Source of the DNA: Dipteris shenzhenensis
Taxonomy: Eukaryota; Polypodiophyta; Polypodiopsida; Gleicheniales
DNA length: 64,000 nt
Assembly (NCBI GenBank): GCA_047967505.1
Contig: CM106540.1
Direction: 5' to 3' (one strand)
The notes under the pieces were generated by a model that saw only the letters and a list, made by a program, of their open reading frames with translations, was not told the origin of the DNA and searched no databases. The position numbers and the translations under genes are program-made. The stretch's first letter is position 1. Every line of letters begins with the position of its first letter. Shown one piece after another: positions 47,959 through 59,493 of the stretch.

Positions 47959-49141
47959 ATGGCACCTGACACAGACATCAAAGAGTTCGAGAGGAGTATA
48001 ATACCTACCTTATTCTGTTGATTCTTCCTTCTTCCCTTCCTTCCTTTGTCGTCCATTCTTCCTTTTCTTCCTATTAAGTTCTTAGTCCAAAAATATTTCA
48101 TTTTGCAGAGTTGGAGAAGTTGTGCATGACATCTGACATGGGGTCTTTTCATGGAATTGAAGGAGATGCTATCGATATACAACTGGTGCATGCAAGTCGT
48201 CCTTGAAGCACAGTTCAAAGTTCTTGTTTCTTTTCGATTTTACATCTCTTTTTTGTGTGCCTATCAACAGTGGACCAGCCTTTATGCGAAGTGAAAGAGG
48301 AGGTGCAAACCTCCGATTGTTGTATGGAAGTGTTAGCGCACTTAGAAGCTACTAGTACCCCCATGATATAACCAGCTACAAGTGACAACACTGCTCCTTT
48401 CGGTGCTCCCCTACTCTCATCCTCTTGAACTTGCTCTCTCTCACCACAAACACATTGCACTATCTATAGTGATTCTAACTGCAGTCCGTCCTCCAAACAT
48501 CGTCGCTGCTTACAACTCCCCTGCTCTCATCCTCTTGAACTTGCTTTCTCTCACAACACAAACACGTTGCGGTGTCTATAGTCACTGTAAATGTAGTCCC
48601 TCCTTCAAACATTCTCCCTGGTTGCAACCATTTAGTGAAACACTAAAGTTTTAGACTCGTTAATCTTTGTTTCGATTTTTTGTAGAAGAGCGCAAACCTC
48701 TTATGAGAGGAGCTCGTGCTTTTGAAATATGCTTGGCAAACGACCAGTAAAGGAGGACGAGCAAACATGAGACAGTGGTCATGCTACGAGCGGTAGTACT
48801 TTCACAATTTCAATTTGATTTTATAGCATTTGTGTGTATGCCTTTGCATTAGCTTTTTGCTTATTTTGTTTTTTAATGGTGAAGGTGTTCGTGGTATGAT
48901 TACTGCTGCCACACACAAGCAACGCCCTATTATTCCCCATGCGCAATCAGACCAATGCCCTGCAGTTGCGTCAGAGCATATTGTGCATTCATCCAAAAGT
49001 GCAAAAGGGATGTCATTCGGAAAAGACCAGAAAATTGAGAAGGGAGGGAGGAAATCGCTGAAGAGAGCTTTCAATGATGCAGTGAAGTTTGCATATGAAG
49101 AGGGTGAGAATGAATTGGATTTGACATTTTCCATTACTTAG
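47959..49141 (+). CDS. Hypothetical multi-exon ORF at the 5' side of the rolling-circle element
   Basis: Four candidate exons chain in frame with GT-AG borders: 47959-47995, 48109-48195, 48271-48354 and 48686-48746. The product starts MAPDTDIKEFER and is acidic and Cys-containing. A further open stretch, about 48880-49141, encodes a basic peptide (KGGRKSLKRAFNDA) that ends in a stop, but its junction with exon 4 could not be placed in phase. I do not recognise the protein. The position downstream of a TATA box and upstream of the OB-fold-like ORF suggests the N-terminal part of an ORF1 of the Helitron/Helentron. It may instead be an unrelated small gene. Intron 3 contains a 110-bp tandem duplication. 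Confidence 0.33.
48398..48625. repeat. 110-bp tandem duplication
   Basis: CTCCCCTACTCTCATCCTCT at 48406 recurs at 48516 (CTCCCCTGCTCTCATCCTCT), and homology continues through CTTGAACTTGCT, AACAC(A/G)TTGC and CTATAGT. Confidence 0.8.
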
Positions 49142-49750
49142 TAATTTTGTTGAAATTACTTGGGAGGACACAATTACATGTATGCTTCTTGTGCAGGATA
49201 CTTCTTTAAAAATCCATGCTTGCATATGTACTGTAGTACATATGAGGGCTACTACTATACTCTTAATGTGATAGCATAGACTCTGAGTACACGTACTCAC
49301 CTTTTAGGAAACACAGTATTATTGTTGTGCGTTATTCATCGTTTTGCATTCCAAACATAGGGCAACAATAAGGTACCTAAATAGTTATTGAGACAGAAGT
49401 GTTGGATTCAAGTAGATATTCGAGAATACATGTATTGTCGCCTCATATAGGCCAACAAGATTCTATAGCACATGTTGTTTACCGTTTGGCTTTTTTAAAT
49501 GTATGTTTCTTTTTTGGAAATTCTTATTTTTTGCAATTGAACATCACGTTTATCCACTTATTTTCCTATTATTTTGGCAATTTCTCTTTCAGAACATCTA
49601 TGTTTCAGCTTGTACGTCCTTGCAAATTTACAATTCTTTTTTGGAAAAAAAAAAAGTTTCATATTAAGGGTAGTCATGGTTCTTTTATTTGTAATATGAG
49701 TTTAATTAGAAGGTAATATTCTCACTACATTCATCCATTTCATTTACAGC
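49142..49750. other. AT-rich stretch, probably intronic or linker DNA of the rolling-circle element
   Basis: No recognisable motif. A TTTACAG acceptor-like sequence ends it at about 49749, just before a readable exon-like segment. Confidence 0.35.
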
Positions 49751-51045
49751 ATCAAAGGGTTCTTGCATCAAATTACTTTTCGAAGATGATGCAGCATCCA
49801 ACACATCGTTAAAAGACAAGCATAGTGACACCCCCTCTACATAGTGCCCATTGTAGTGTAGGGCCTATTGTCCCATTGTTAAAGAATTTCATTGGGAGGG
49901 AACTCTTTGCCTACACTCACAATTGACGTGCTTTCTAAATTCATACGACATTGCTTTGCATTGGAATGCAAGGTTCTAGCTAAATATGGTACCTTCTATG
50001 TGCACAATCTGAACTATCATGTTTGCATCCGTGCAGACGTAACAGATTGGCATCTTTGTGACACCATAACCTTAGTTGTCCCACATGCATTTGTTGACCA
50101 ATACAAAGACTACTTAGAGGTCGATTCATTCTATCACATTGAGGGTGCTACAGTTGTTCCTAAGGCCACTGGAGGGTGGGATGGCAAGGTATTCCCTTCA
50201 CGTTAATGCAACTATTGTTGTGATACGTGGGGAGCCCTTTGATGGTACTATATCATTCTTGCCTGAGACAACAATTGCACTGTACTTTCCATGGGCATCC
50301 TCCACCATCAAGTCAGCACAAGGTCACATATCCATTGTAGCCAGCACCATCGCTTTGAATCCACAAAGTGGATTCAAAGAGGGCCTCAATGATCAAGTTA
50401 CTATCGCTGATGGACCACACAATGAAGACAGGGCTGTGGTGAGTGTAAATCAACACTTTGCTTCAATTCTTATGCCCACACTTCTATAGTTAACTAACAC
50501 TTGGGTCTTTGGGTAGTTAACATCTGTGAACGACCGCAAGAATATTCAAGCGCAATTGATCCAAGAATTCAATGAGAATGGGATAGTCATGCACATCCTC
50601 AGGAATGTTTCTTACATGCATGCACGTGACTCATTGTGCATCTTTGATTTCACTATCCTTGGCGACGTTCCTAAGGGCATGCAAAGGGAAGACAGCAAGT
50701 GTTTATTGATCAAGTGTCCGATTTGGGATACGGTAGGAAAGTAAGTCCTCCAAAACGTTTTTCCTTTTAGAATGCACTCATTTATGCGAGGCTAAGCAAA
50801 CTCTGTCTCATGGGCAGGTTCATGGCATTCTATAGTTCACTAGTTTGAATGGTCAACTGTTGGAGTACACATGTTCCATTTGTTTTGGTAGAAAGGTGAG
50901 CCGTGATCCAGTCAGCGATGCTCCTCATGCAGTTGTAGTTGTTCCATCGCTAAACGGGAAAATATTGATGCAAGACGGCTCAGAGATTACTATTCAAGTC
51001 ATTCAAGTCATCAGCAGCCATGTGGACAATGTTCTCTCATTGTAA
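49750..51045 (+). pseudogene. OB-fold (RPA-like) ORF1 of the rolling-circle element, degenerate
   Basis: Several consecutive open frames read as one decayed protein: an exon-like start at 49750 (SKGSCIKLLFEDD), GPIVPLLKNFIGRELF (about 49860), 49892-50206 (RADVTDWHLCDTITLVVP, then YLEVDSFYHIEGATVV), 50200-50489 (LHVNATIVVIRGEPFDG) and 50526-50744 (SLCIFDFTILGDVP). Alternating beta-rich segments with a VDSFYHI(E)GATVV-to-LxVNATIVV arrangement resemble tandem OB folds of replication protein A, which many Helitrons carry beside Rep. It could instead be an unknown element-specific protein. Frames change at least twice. Confidence 0.4.
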
Positions 51046-51546
51046 ACACCTTTCTTGGTGCTTTACAAATGACAGCATCATGTGTGTCCAAACAATACTA
51101 CTTCAGTTGAAGCCAATGGGATTCTTCACCATCAACAGTTCCGGCCATGTTATCGCATTCGATGCAGATTGACACGTGACTACATTGACGTGATAGTTTA
51201 TTTCGCTTTTGTAATTCTTTTGGGTGCTTCCCTTATGCAGTGTGTAGAGATTTGCAGTTGGTTTCTTTATATGGTGTGGGCTCCCATTTTGAAATAACAC
51301 ATGGGCTAATGTAACCATCTTTTCGCATTTTATGAAAGTTACACTTTTCCATACAACAAAGTCTTTGTGTCGGTGTTATTTGCATGTTCTTTAATCCAAT
51401 GGGGCTCTACTCCCTTTGCTTCTGTAATTTATTTGTATTAGTATAGACTAAGCACATGCATGGCAACATGTAATGCTTAGGTAAAGCAATACTATAAAGT
51501 CAGAGCATAATGTGCAATTCACCACGACAAACTTATAAAAAAAACA
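51046..51546. other. No recognisable motif
   Basis: Linker between the OB-fold-like ORF and the SANT-like ORF. Confidence 0.4.
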
Positions 51547-52452
51547 ATGTGCACCCCCCATGAAAAGAAGCATCAAACACTTGATTTGCATGGTTATGAT
51601 ATAGGTAAGTTGGAAGCATTTGAAGATGCTAACAAACCCAATAGAGACGTAATCACGTGCTTATTGCCGCTCCTTCCTTTGGAAGATTACCATAGCCTAA
51701 TCACAAAATTGTGCGACATGCTAGCTGGCACATTGCCATAATGTACATCACCATTCCTTCTCTTTGCAAGGACCAATGAATGCATGAGACTTGATGAAAT
51801 GCTCAGAGCATATGTGGCTTCGCTGTTGAGCAACTCTGCATCATCCAGACTACTAGTGGTTGATGTTCTGTCACACTAATTGCAATTATTGAAAACCACA
51901 TTCAAATTGCTAATGTACGATCGTCAAACATTGCAAACAATCTCGACCATTGGCAACGAGCACCAAAGGGTTTGCTACCACTTGCTAATAGATGAAAGCG
52001 ACGAACCACCAACAATATACCTGCTACAACTGCATACAAGGAAAAAGGCATATGTGACGTGGTCGAAGGAGGATGAAAGTGGTCTATGTGCCTTGATAAA
52101 CTCCAACCCAAACTTTACACGCAGGCAAATTGCGGAGGCGTTTGCATTGAACCTAGCCAGAGACGACAAATACTCTTTGCGTGGTATCATGATGAAAATG
52201 TATAGAATTAGACAACAACAACGACATCTTGCAGCTGAAAATATCACAAACCCAAACGTGGGCTTTCATGCAGCACAAAGCACAACGGTCATACACACTG
52301 TGCAAATTAATGATACAACATCGCAGCAAAAAAGAACAAGGCGTCGAAGCAAGCACACTGCAAGAGAGGCATACAATCACAGTATAACCACAGCATGGAT
52401 GCATCTGTTGTGGAACATTAACATTTTGGTCCAAGCTGTGGGCCTTGAGTAG
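51547..52452 (+). pseudogene. Myb/SANT-like DNA-binding ORF inside the rolling-circle element
   Basis: One frame reads from 51547 to 52450 with two in-frame stops (51739-51741 and 51877-51879). The open part from 51880 codes for 190 residues. Around residues 60-115 it has YVTWSKEDESGLCALI, then FTRRQIAEAFAL and YSLRGIMMKMYRIR: a Trp start followed by three predicted helices, as in Myb/SANT or trihelix-type DNA-binding domains. A basic QQKRTRRRSKH segment follows. It sits directly upstream of the Rep ORF in the same orientation. Such a module is not part of the textbook Helitron, so it may be a capture or a lineage-specific accessory. The domain call rests on pattern only. Confidence 0.4.
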
Positions 52453-52479
52453 CACATCGAGGAGCTTCTTGCAACAACA

Positions 52480-55400
52480 ACCTATAATCTTGCATCCACT
52501 TGAGAAGCACAAAAGATGTCTTTGTAGCCCATGCATGAGGGAAATTAACAAGCGCAAGCTACCAGCACTGTCAAGCAAAGACCATGAAAATGTCAAACAA
52601 AACAGTGCACACCTCCAACCTAAACAGCGTGGAAGCACGCCTTGTCTCTATTAGAATATATTTTTCTCAAATAAGAGAACTCTTGCATGATGGCCAATTT
52701 GGAATACAAGGTAGCATTGTCAATGTCTTTGCTGATACTGACAGAGCTCAATGTGTGCTCCCCTGTTTTATAAATAACGCTACTATTGTCACCATTTCAA
52801 TAAAGAGAAAGCTGGACTATGCACACAGCTACATATGTGGATCCGTGCAGCCTACTTTGACAATGCTCGCTCGGCAAGAACTTCTACAGACCCCGCTGTA
52901 CAAGGAAGAAAATGTCCAGCTGAATGAACTGTGGTCTCAACACATGATGTGCCTACAAGGTGAGCTGAGGGCTTGTAGGGAAGATCATTCATCACAAACA
53001 CATGACGACAATGACGACAAAATGGAAACAGACACCTTTGTTCATGGCATCTACACTACACATCAAGTTGTCGATTACGAGGACAAAATAATGTGTTGCA
53101 CCTTCTGAGGGCTTCTCACCACTTGGAATATTTAAAGACAAGAATTGTGAGGAGCTAGCATATCCTACGCTATTTTATGGTTACCCTCGGCAACACAAAA
53201 TGCCCCAATACACCTCAGACCAAAAGGTTGCAAAATGGGAACTTCTAAACAAAGACCGGAGGTTTGCAATGTCTATCGAGAATTTGTTCTTTAAAACTAT
53301 GAAAGTTATGGTGCGCTAAGTTGCATCATCGTCCTGGGTTCGAATGAGAAAAGGAAAACTAGAGGACAACTACTAACTGCCAGAGATGCAATCGTCGACA
53401 TGAACATCGATAGGATACTACATTCTAACATCGGATATAGAAACTTCAATTGCCTACAAACATCAATGGACTACAAGAACAAACTAAAGAAAAGTGCCTT
53501 TGCAATGCTCTACCAATGAGTCGCACCAACATTCTTTGTAACATTGTCTTCTGTGGAAAAACTATGGGACCCACTCGTGCAATGCCTACATGAGCTAAGT
53601 GATCCCTCAATGATACCACAAGCAAATACAGCTAAGGGGATTCTACGTGAGCTAATTCGGTCAGACCTAGTCACAATAGAATGCTACTACATCCACAGAT
53701 TCAAGGCCTTGAAAACTCTACTGCAGAAAGATTCATCTATTATTGGGAAAGTGCTAGACTACTTCTTTATCACTGAATTCCAAAATAGGGGAAGCCAACA
53801 CGACCATGGCCTTATACGGATTGAAGACGTGGCAACTCTTGAGGGTGTAAGTAAAGATGAAATTGCAAACTTCATTGATCAATACATTCAATAGACATCT
53901 CATTATTTGATAGTAATCAAAAAGAAATTCAAGTGCATAGGCATAGGAGAACATGTAAGAAGCGAAGCAAGAGTTGTAGGTTTGGCTTTCCAAGAGCACC
54001 AATGCAAAAGACAACAATATTGGAACCACTAGCACCTGATGGCGACCACTACGCTCATTCACGTAATGCAAAAGTTATTTACAACACATTAGAACAAGAC
54101 AGTGTAATGTCGATGGACTTCCTCGAATACCTTAACTACATGGGATTAAGCGAGGATACATACCTTTTAGATCTCAGATAAAAAATAAGTGAGCCAACTA
54201 TTTTCCTAAAGAGGGACCCAAAGGACATATGGACAAATAACTTTAACCCAACACTCTCAAACTTATGGGAAGCAAATACTGATATACAATACATTCTAAA
54301 CCCACATGGAGCAGCATCATATTGCACATCATACATTGCTAAAGAAGATAAAGCCACAAATGAGGCTATAAAGGCCGCAATGCATGAGGCAATGACAAAA
54401 CAAGGCAAAACGGACGAGGGGGTGCGCAAGGTTGGGAATGCAATACTCAACACAAAACACGTAAGCGCACAACAAGTAGTATACTTGGCCCTTTCTCTAC
54501 CATAACAAGTAGCTCAAAAGAATTTATATATATTAACACAAGCCCACCAAAGGAATGCACATTACTACTCAAAAGGCATTGGCAACTCGAGAAGCTCGAC
54601 CTTGAAAGCAGCCAGATATTTTTCGATGACATTGTTACAAAGTACATGAGTAGAAATGAGATTTGCCTCATTGAGTACGCAGCAACATTCAACGTGTCGA
54701 AGCAGCAAATTCAAAAAAGGAAAAGACAAAAGGTTAGTACTCGAGAACTACTATAGAGAGTTGTCCTTATTGTATAAGCGATTCAAGGGAAATGACACTC
54801 ACTAAACATACAAAAAATGCCTTGGAACGATAAATACATTGAAAACAAACAAACCATCGATAAAAACAAAAACAACCTCACCAAGGCCATCATATCACAC
54901 TGCGAGCAACGATTGGCTACTTCAAGAACCAGCTCCTCCTCATATGACACAAGTAGCCAAGGCAAACAAGTAACATATGACATCGCACTAGACATACCAG
55001 AAGGCACAAAACGCACAAACAAGCTGACAGAGACGTTCAAACCACATGACATAATGCCAAACGAAGAGTTCCATGAAAATTATAGAATGCTAAATAGTGA
55101 ATAAAGATGCATAATCGACGACATCATTACTAAGAAAAGAAATAATCACGGATGAAGAATTCACCTCTTTCTACCTGGCAACACTAGAACAGGCAAGACA
55201 CTCACATTGATGCTTCTCGTTCAAGCATTGCTCCGGCAATATAGCCACAAACAAACAACAAAGACTGATAAACAAAGGGTTCTACTTCTAGTGTACATAG
55301 GTAGAGCAGCCTTTCACATCAAGGGTTACACCATACACTCTGCACTACACTTACCACTACTTACCTCAAGTTATGTAGCTTTGGGAGCAGAGAAACTACA

Positions 55401-57115
55401 AGACCTCTCAACTCTATTTGGTAAACTGGAACTGCTTGCAATCAATGAAATTTCACTGGTAGGACAAAACACATTTGCAGTAGCCGATATGCGAATGCAT
55501 GAAATAAAGCACAACCACTTCGAGCCTTTTGGAGGAATTGATGTCATTTTATGTGGAGACCTATTCCAAGCAAGCCCTACGAAAGACAACTAGATATTCT
55601 TGGATAAAAGTAATCAAATACTATCTACACTGCAAACATTTGGAAGGACAACTTTAAATACTACAAGTTAACATACCCAATGCGGCAAGACAACCTGCAA
55701 TACTTGCAACTTCTAAACAAAATTAGAGTGGGTGAACAATCGTAAGAAGACTTAAACATACTCAACAAAAAATATGTACGCCTTCCACCAACAAAGGAAA
55801 AAATACCACATATGTTCTACACAAACGCCCTTAAAGACAAGCATGACAAAGTGATTTTGCCTGGACAACCGCACTTTCTACAAGCAAAAGACAAAAGGCA
55901 TAGTCATTGCAATAAAAAAATACAAATTCTAGATAACCCAAAGTGCACAGGAGGATTACACCACCAACTCCACTTAAAAGTAGGGATGATTATTTAAATT
56001 TGCTCCACAAATTTAAATGTAAGTGATGGCCTTGTAAACAGTGCTGATGGGATTTTCATGCACTCAGAGACAAGTACAAACAAACCCATAATATGGATAC
56101 TCTTTAACAATGTAAAGGTCGGCATAAAAGCAAGGTATGCCAATAGGAAAATATACAACAGCGTAACACCGCGGACACCAATCTTTAGAACACAAAGGGA
56201 ATTTCAAGTCGAAAGAAACCATCTAAATACATTCACGAGAACACAATTCCCGATTCAACCAGCTATTGCTAGAATAGTCCACTAATCTCAAGTGTTAACA
56301 ATGGATTCCATAGCATTTGATCCAACGAATATCAAGAGCCATGGACTATTCAAAAATAAGGGATCCACAACATCTGTCCCTCCTACAAAACATTGAGAAC
56401 AAGCACATTAAAGTAGATCCAAACATAATTGAGGAAACAAACAGACTTAGAACTAAAACACCATGGACCATAGACCAAGCAAACAACCCATTACACAACA
56501 AAAATTCATCATCCACTCATTAAACACAACTAAACTAAAGCCACATAAAAAAGACATACAAGCAACAAATACTCTCATGGAATCAACAATCTTGTGCTCA
56601 CAAGAAACACACACAAACAAAGAAGACATCATACAATTAAGAAACTTTGAAGTGATACACAAACATGATGGACTAGGCATTGCAACTTACTATAAAAGAA
56701 ATATAACACTAATAGAAACACAATACTTCCACATCAAAGGAATACAATGTTTACTAACAATATTTCAAAATGCACAATCAAAAGCATTCAACTTAATCAA
56801 TCTTTTACAAACCACCAAGCACACCAACTACAACACTGCTAACAATAATCGAAAACATATTAAAAAAATTTACAGGAAAAAATCAAACATACATTATTGG
56901 TGACTTCAACATTGACTACAAAAAAGAAAACTTGAGAGACCTAAAAAAACTCATGCGAAACCATAACTTGCAACAAATAATTCAGACACCGACAACTATA
57001 TATGGATCGACACGACCACATTTGGACAAACTCGCACACAAAAACAAAAAAATTTGGAACAAAATTTAGTTACTGGGGACAGATCACTCGATCTTATTCA
57101 CAATTGAAAACAATA
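52480..57115 (+). pseudogene. Helitron/Helentron Rep-helicase-endonuclease protein, degenerate
   Basis: About 1,500 codons with several frameshifts and stops. Order of parts: a CSPC zinc-ligand pair (about 52530) and the Helitron-like N-terminal region (52600-53340: ARLVSIRIYFSQI, DGQFGIQGSIVNV, then AYPTLFYGYPR, WELLNKDRRFAM); Rep with EFQNRGSQHDHGL (HUH motif at 53799-53807), a CRFGFP block (53970) and the two-tyrosine motif YCTSYIAK (54320-54343); NTSPPKECTLLLKRHW (54533); a PIF1-type helicase with Walker A GNTRTGKT (55177-55200) and Walker B INEISLVG (55441-55464, Asn in place of the usual Asp); and a C-terminal endonuclease/exonuclease/phosphatase fold with QET (56601), GDFN (56899) and GTDHS (57076). 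Rep nicks and joins single strands in rolling-circle transposition. The C-terminal endonuclease marks the Helentron type rather than the standard plant Helitron. It is probably inactive. Confidence 0.88.
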
Positions 57116-57140
57116 ATTGAAAACTAAAAAGGGTAGGCCT

Positions 57141-57157
57141 GCTGAATACAATTCAGC
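57141..57157 (+). terminator. Hairpin near the 3' end of the rolling-circle element
   Basis: GCTGAAT, a 3-nt ACA loop, then ATTCAGC: a perfect 7-bp stem 50 bp after the GTDHS motif. Helitron-type elements end a few bases after a short hairpin. No CTRR end follows directly, so the true terminus is not proven. Confidence 0.4.
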
Positions 57158-57234
57158 CTTGTTTATGAGGGCATGTGATCTCCACATATTCCTCCCTCTT
57201 TCTCTCTCTTTTTATTTCAAGCCAAGGCCCTCCT

Positions 57235-57268
57235 CCCCCCCCCCCTCTTCTCCTTGCTGCACATCCAA

Positions 57269-57309
<41 letters not shown>
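57235..57309. repeat. C run and CT microsatellite
   Basis: A run of about ten C followed by a pure CT run of about 18 units (about 57272-57307). Confidence 0.92.
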
Positions 57310-57312
<3 letters not shown>

Positions 57313-57589
57313 AGCTATGCATGAGGTAGTCCTTTATGAATGCTTTATGAGCACTCAATCTATTAAAGAAAAAATGGGGGGTTAATCCCTAGAATAACCC
57401 TTACAAAAATTGGCAACAGATCTGTAATTACATTTTAAACAAAAGGAACCCGATATCACCCAAACAAGAACTTAACAGCTCTTCCTTGATGGCCATTATT
57501 GAAGTCATGTCTGTCGGGTTGTGAGAGATTAAGGCCAGAATAGCCGCTTTTTTTGAACTAGGTGCTCTCGTGAAAAGATTACAGAGTTA

Positions 57590-59150
57590 TGAGTATTCTA
57601 GATGGCTAAGCACACAACCACTCTTATGTAGGGCCAACAGAATGCTAAGATAGAGGGAAAATTGGCAACATCGCCAAGCAAGGCGGCGGCCTTCCAGCTA
57701 GTAGCTCTAAAGCTCGACATCAAGCCCATCTTCTTGATTGCACTACCCACTATCTGCCACGGGCCTCTAACCACCAGGCGGCACCACATAAGATGTTTTA
57801 GACTCTCTACTGCAGTCCTGCCCTAGTTCCACATAAGGGACAAAGCGAACTAAAGTTGGCACATTTAGCAAGTTTGCCACTGATAGGCAAGACTGCGTGA
57901 GCAATTTTCGAGAGAAGAAAACCTACTCTCCCTATCCTACACCCATGTCAAATATCTAGAAATCTCTCCTTCCATCATTTTGCACCCCTTCTTAATTTCC
58001 ATTTTTCATTGAGGTCTACAAACAGATGCATCAATTGGAGTAATCCTTTGTAGGCCACCTTGGCCTATCTAAAAGCATTTTTCCAAAAGACCATTGCCTG
58101 ACCAACCAGAATGAGGAAAAAATTGTATTGGTAAGCCACCCTTCCTCAATCCTCTCCAAAATTGTGTTCAAGACTCTCGTCTCGTTTTGATTCAAATGGA
58201 ACTCCAAAGCTAGCCTATGAATCAGCTTCCAGTTGGCATTTGCTACATCCCAGATGTCAACCCATCTTTGAATTCCTTTCATGTGTAATCCTCTTGCTCT
58301 CCAAGCACCTAGTAGACTAGCCATGATATCTAAGCCTTTAACTCTAGCTGGGAGTTCAAAAAATAATTTCTTGTATCAGGACAAGCCAGCCCAAGAACCC
58401 ACACCGCTTCTGATGACGGACAGAACATGACAGATAATCAAAATCTGGGCATTCCAGCTAAGCTATAGACCACTCCAATATCTTAGTTTTTGCTAGAGCT
58501 TCTCTTTCAACCAGTCAAATCTCTGTCTAAGTATGAGGACTATTCCCAAAGGCGCCCCTAAATAACGCTCAATAACCCCTTTCTTGATGTATTATATAGC
58601 ATAGTCATCCAAGCATTCAGGAATTCTGCCATCACTAGGATATAAGGCATAATTTTTTTATCAATTACACATGGACCCTGAGGCAAAGTAGAATTCTTGA
58701 ATGATACCCAACAAGTGGCATAAACTGTCCTCTTTATCTTGATAAATAAACAAATTGTCATCAGCAAACAATTGAAGGCATAGTTGGTCTACCTTAGGGC
58801 ATCTTTAGAACTTCGATCTTTCCCAAGGCAATAGCCACTTTGATCTTAGTGATTAAAGGGACTGTACAAACTGCAAAAAGTAATGGGGCCAATGGGCACC
58901 CCTATCTGACAGACCTTTTCAAGGCATAAGTACCCACTACCCCTCCGTTAACACAAAGAGTATAGTCTTGAATATGTCTGTCAATCCAATGAAATCAGTC
59001 TGTTCCTTATTCACAATCTGCAAACAAATGTCCCTAATTCTTATTGCCAGAGCTTTGGCAATAATTTTGTATGAAGAGTTTAACATTGTTATGAATGGAA
59101 TGTCCTTAGTCGAGTCTATCAATTGAGCTGAGAGGGTTCAAGCCAAGTCG
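57590..59150 (-). pseudogene. LINE (non-LTR) reverse transcriptase remnant
   Basis: Minus-strand fragments of a plant LINE RT. They begin with the PITMLNSSYKIIAKALAIR-like block (about 59100-59040) and EQTDFI, then RGCPLAPLLFAV-like (about 58905), the catalytic FADD (58768-58757) with NLFIYQDKED after it, and downstream segments typical of the thumb and C-terminal region (58324-58031: RWVDIWDVANANWKLIH). The last part (57789-57598) resembles the zinc-binding tail region. Several stops and frameshifts make it non-functional. The 5' ORF1, the endonuclease and the start of RT are missing, as in a 5'-truncated insertion. The right boundary abuts a Gypsy LTR-like sequence. Confidence 0.85.
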
Positions 59151-59159
59151 GGGCAGCTT

Positions 59160-59493
59160 CTTGTAAATGGTTTATGATTAATGGAGCTTCGTCTCTCTTT
59201 GTGTGCAAAAATAGTGTTTTTATGTAAGCCATTCCACCCATCATCATATGGTTGCCCCAACTTCAATCACCCCAATTCCACATGTCCAATTACTCTATTG
59301 TCATTGAGTTTGTTTGTAGACCTTGCATAGCAACCTAAGGACTGCAAGAGAGGGCATCTTTGCATTAACTGCATCCACTCTGGTACTGAACATCTAGCAC
59401 TTGAGAATTTCTTACTTGGAATCTTAGCACCTTGCAACTCATATTAGAACCCTTACTATCGCAAGCTACCCTGAGCAAAATAGAGCATCAACA
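59160..59493 (+). mobile_element. Probable Gypsy LTR (3' part), copy 2
   Basis: Shares ACTGCAAGAGAG and neighbouring words with the stretch ending at 20376, and is followed in the same way by the primer-site-like CATTTGGCGATCC. Confidence 0.5.

Noticed and set aside
53325-53365. GGGTTCGAAT word that resembles a tRNA T-arm.
   Set aside because: No acceptor stem or D-arm can be built around it, and it lies inside the Rep coding region.
57598-59150. Possible host gene on the minus strand.
   Set aside because: FADD, the MLNSSYKIIAKALA block and RGCPLAPLLF identify it as a LINE reverse transcriptase remnant.
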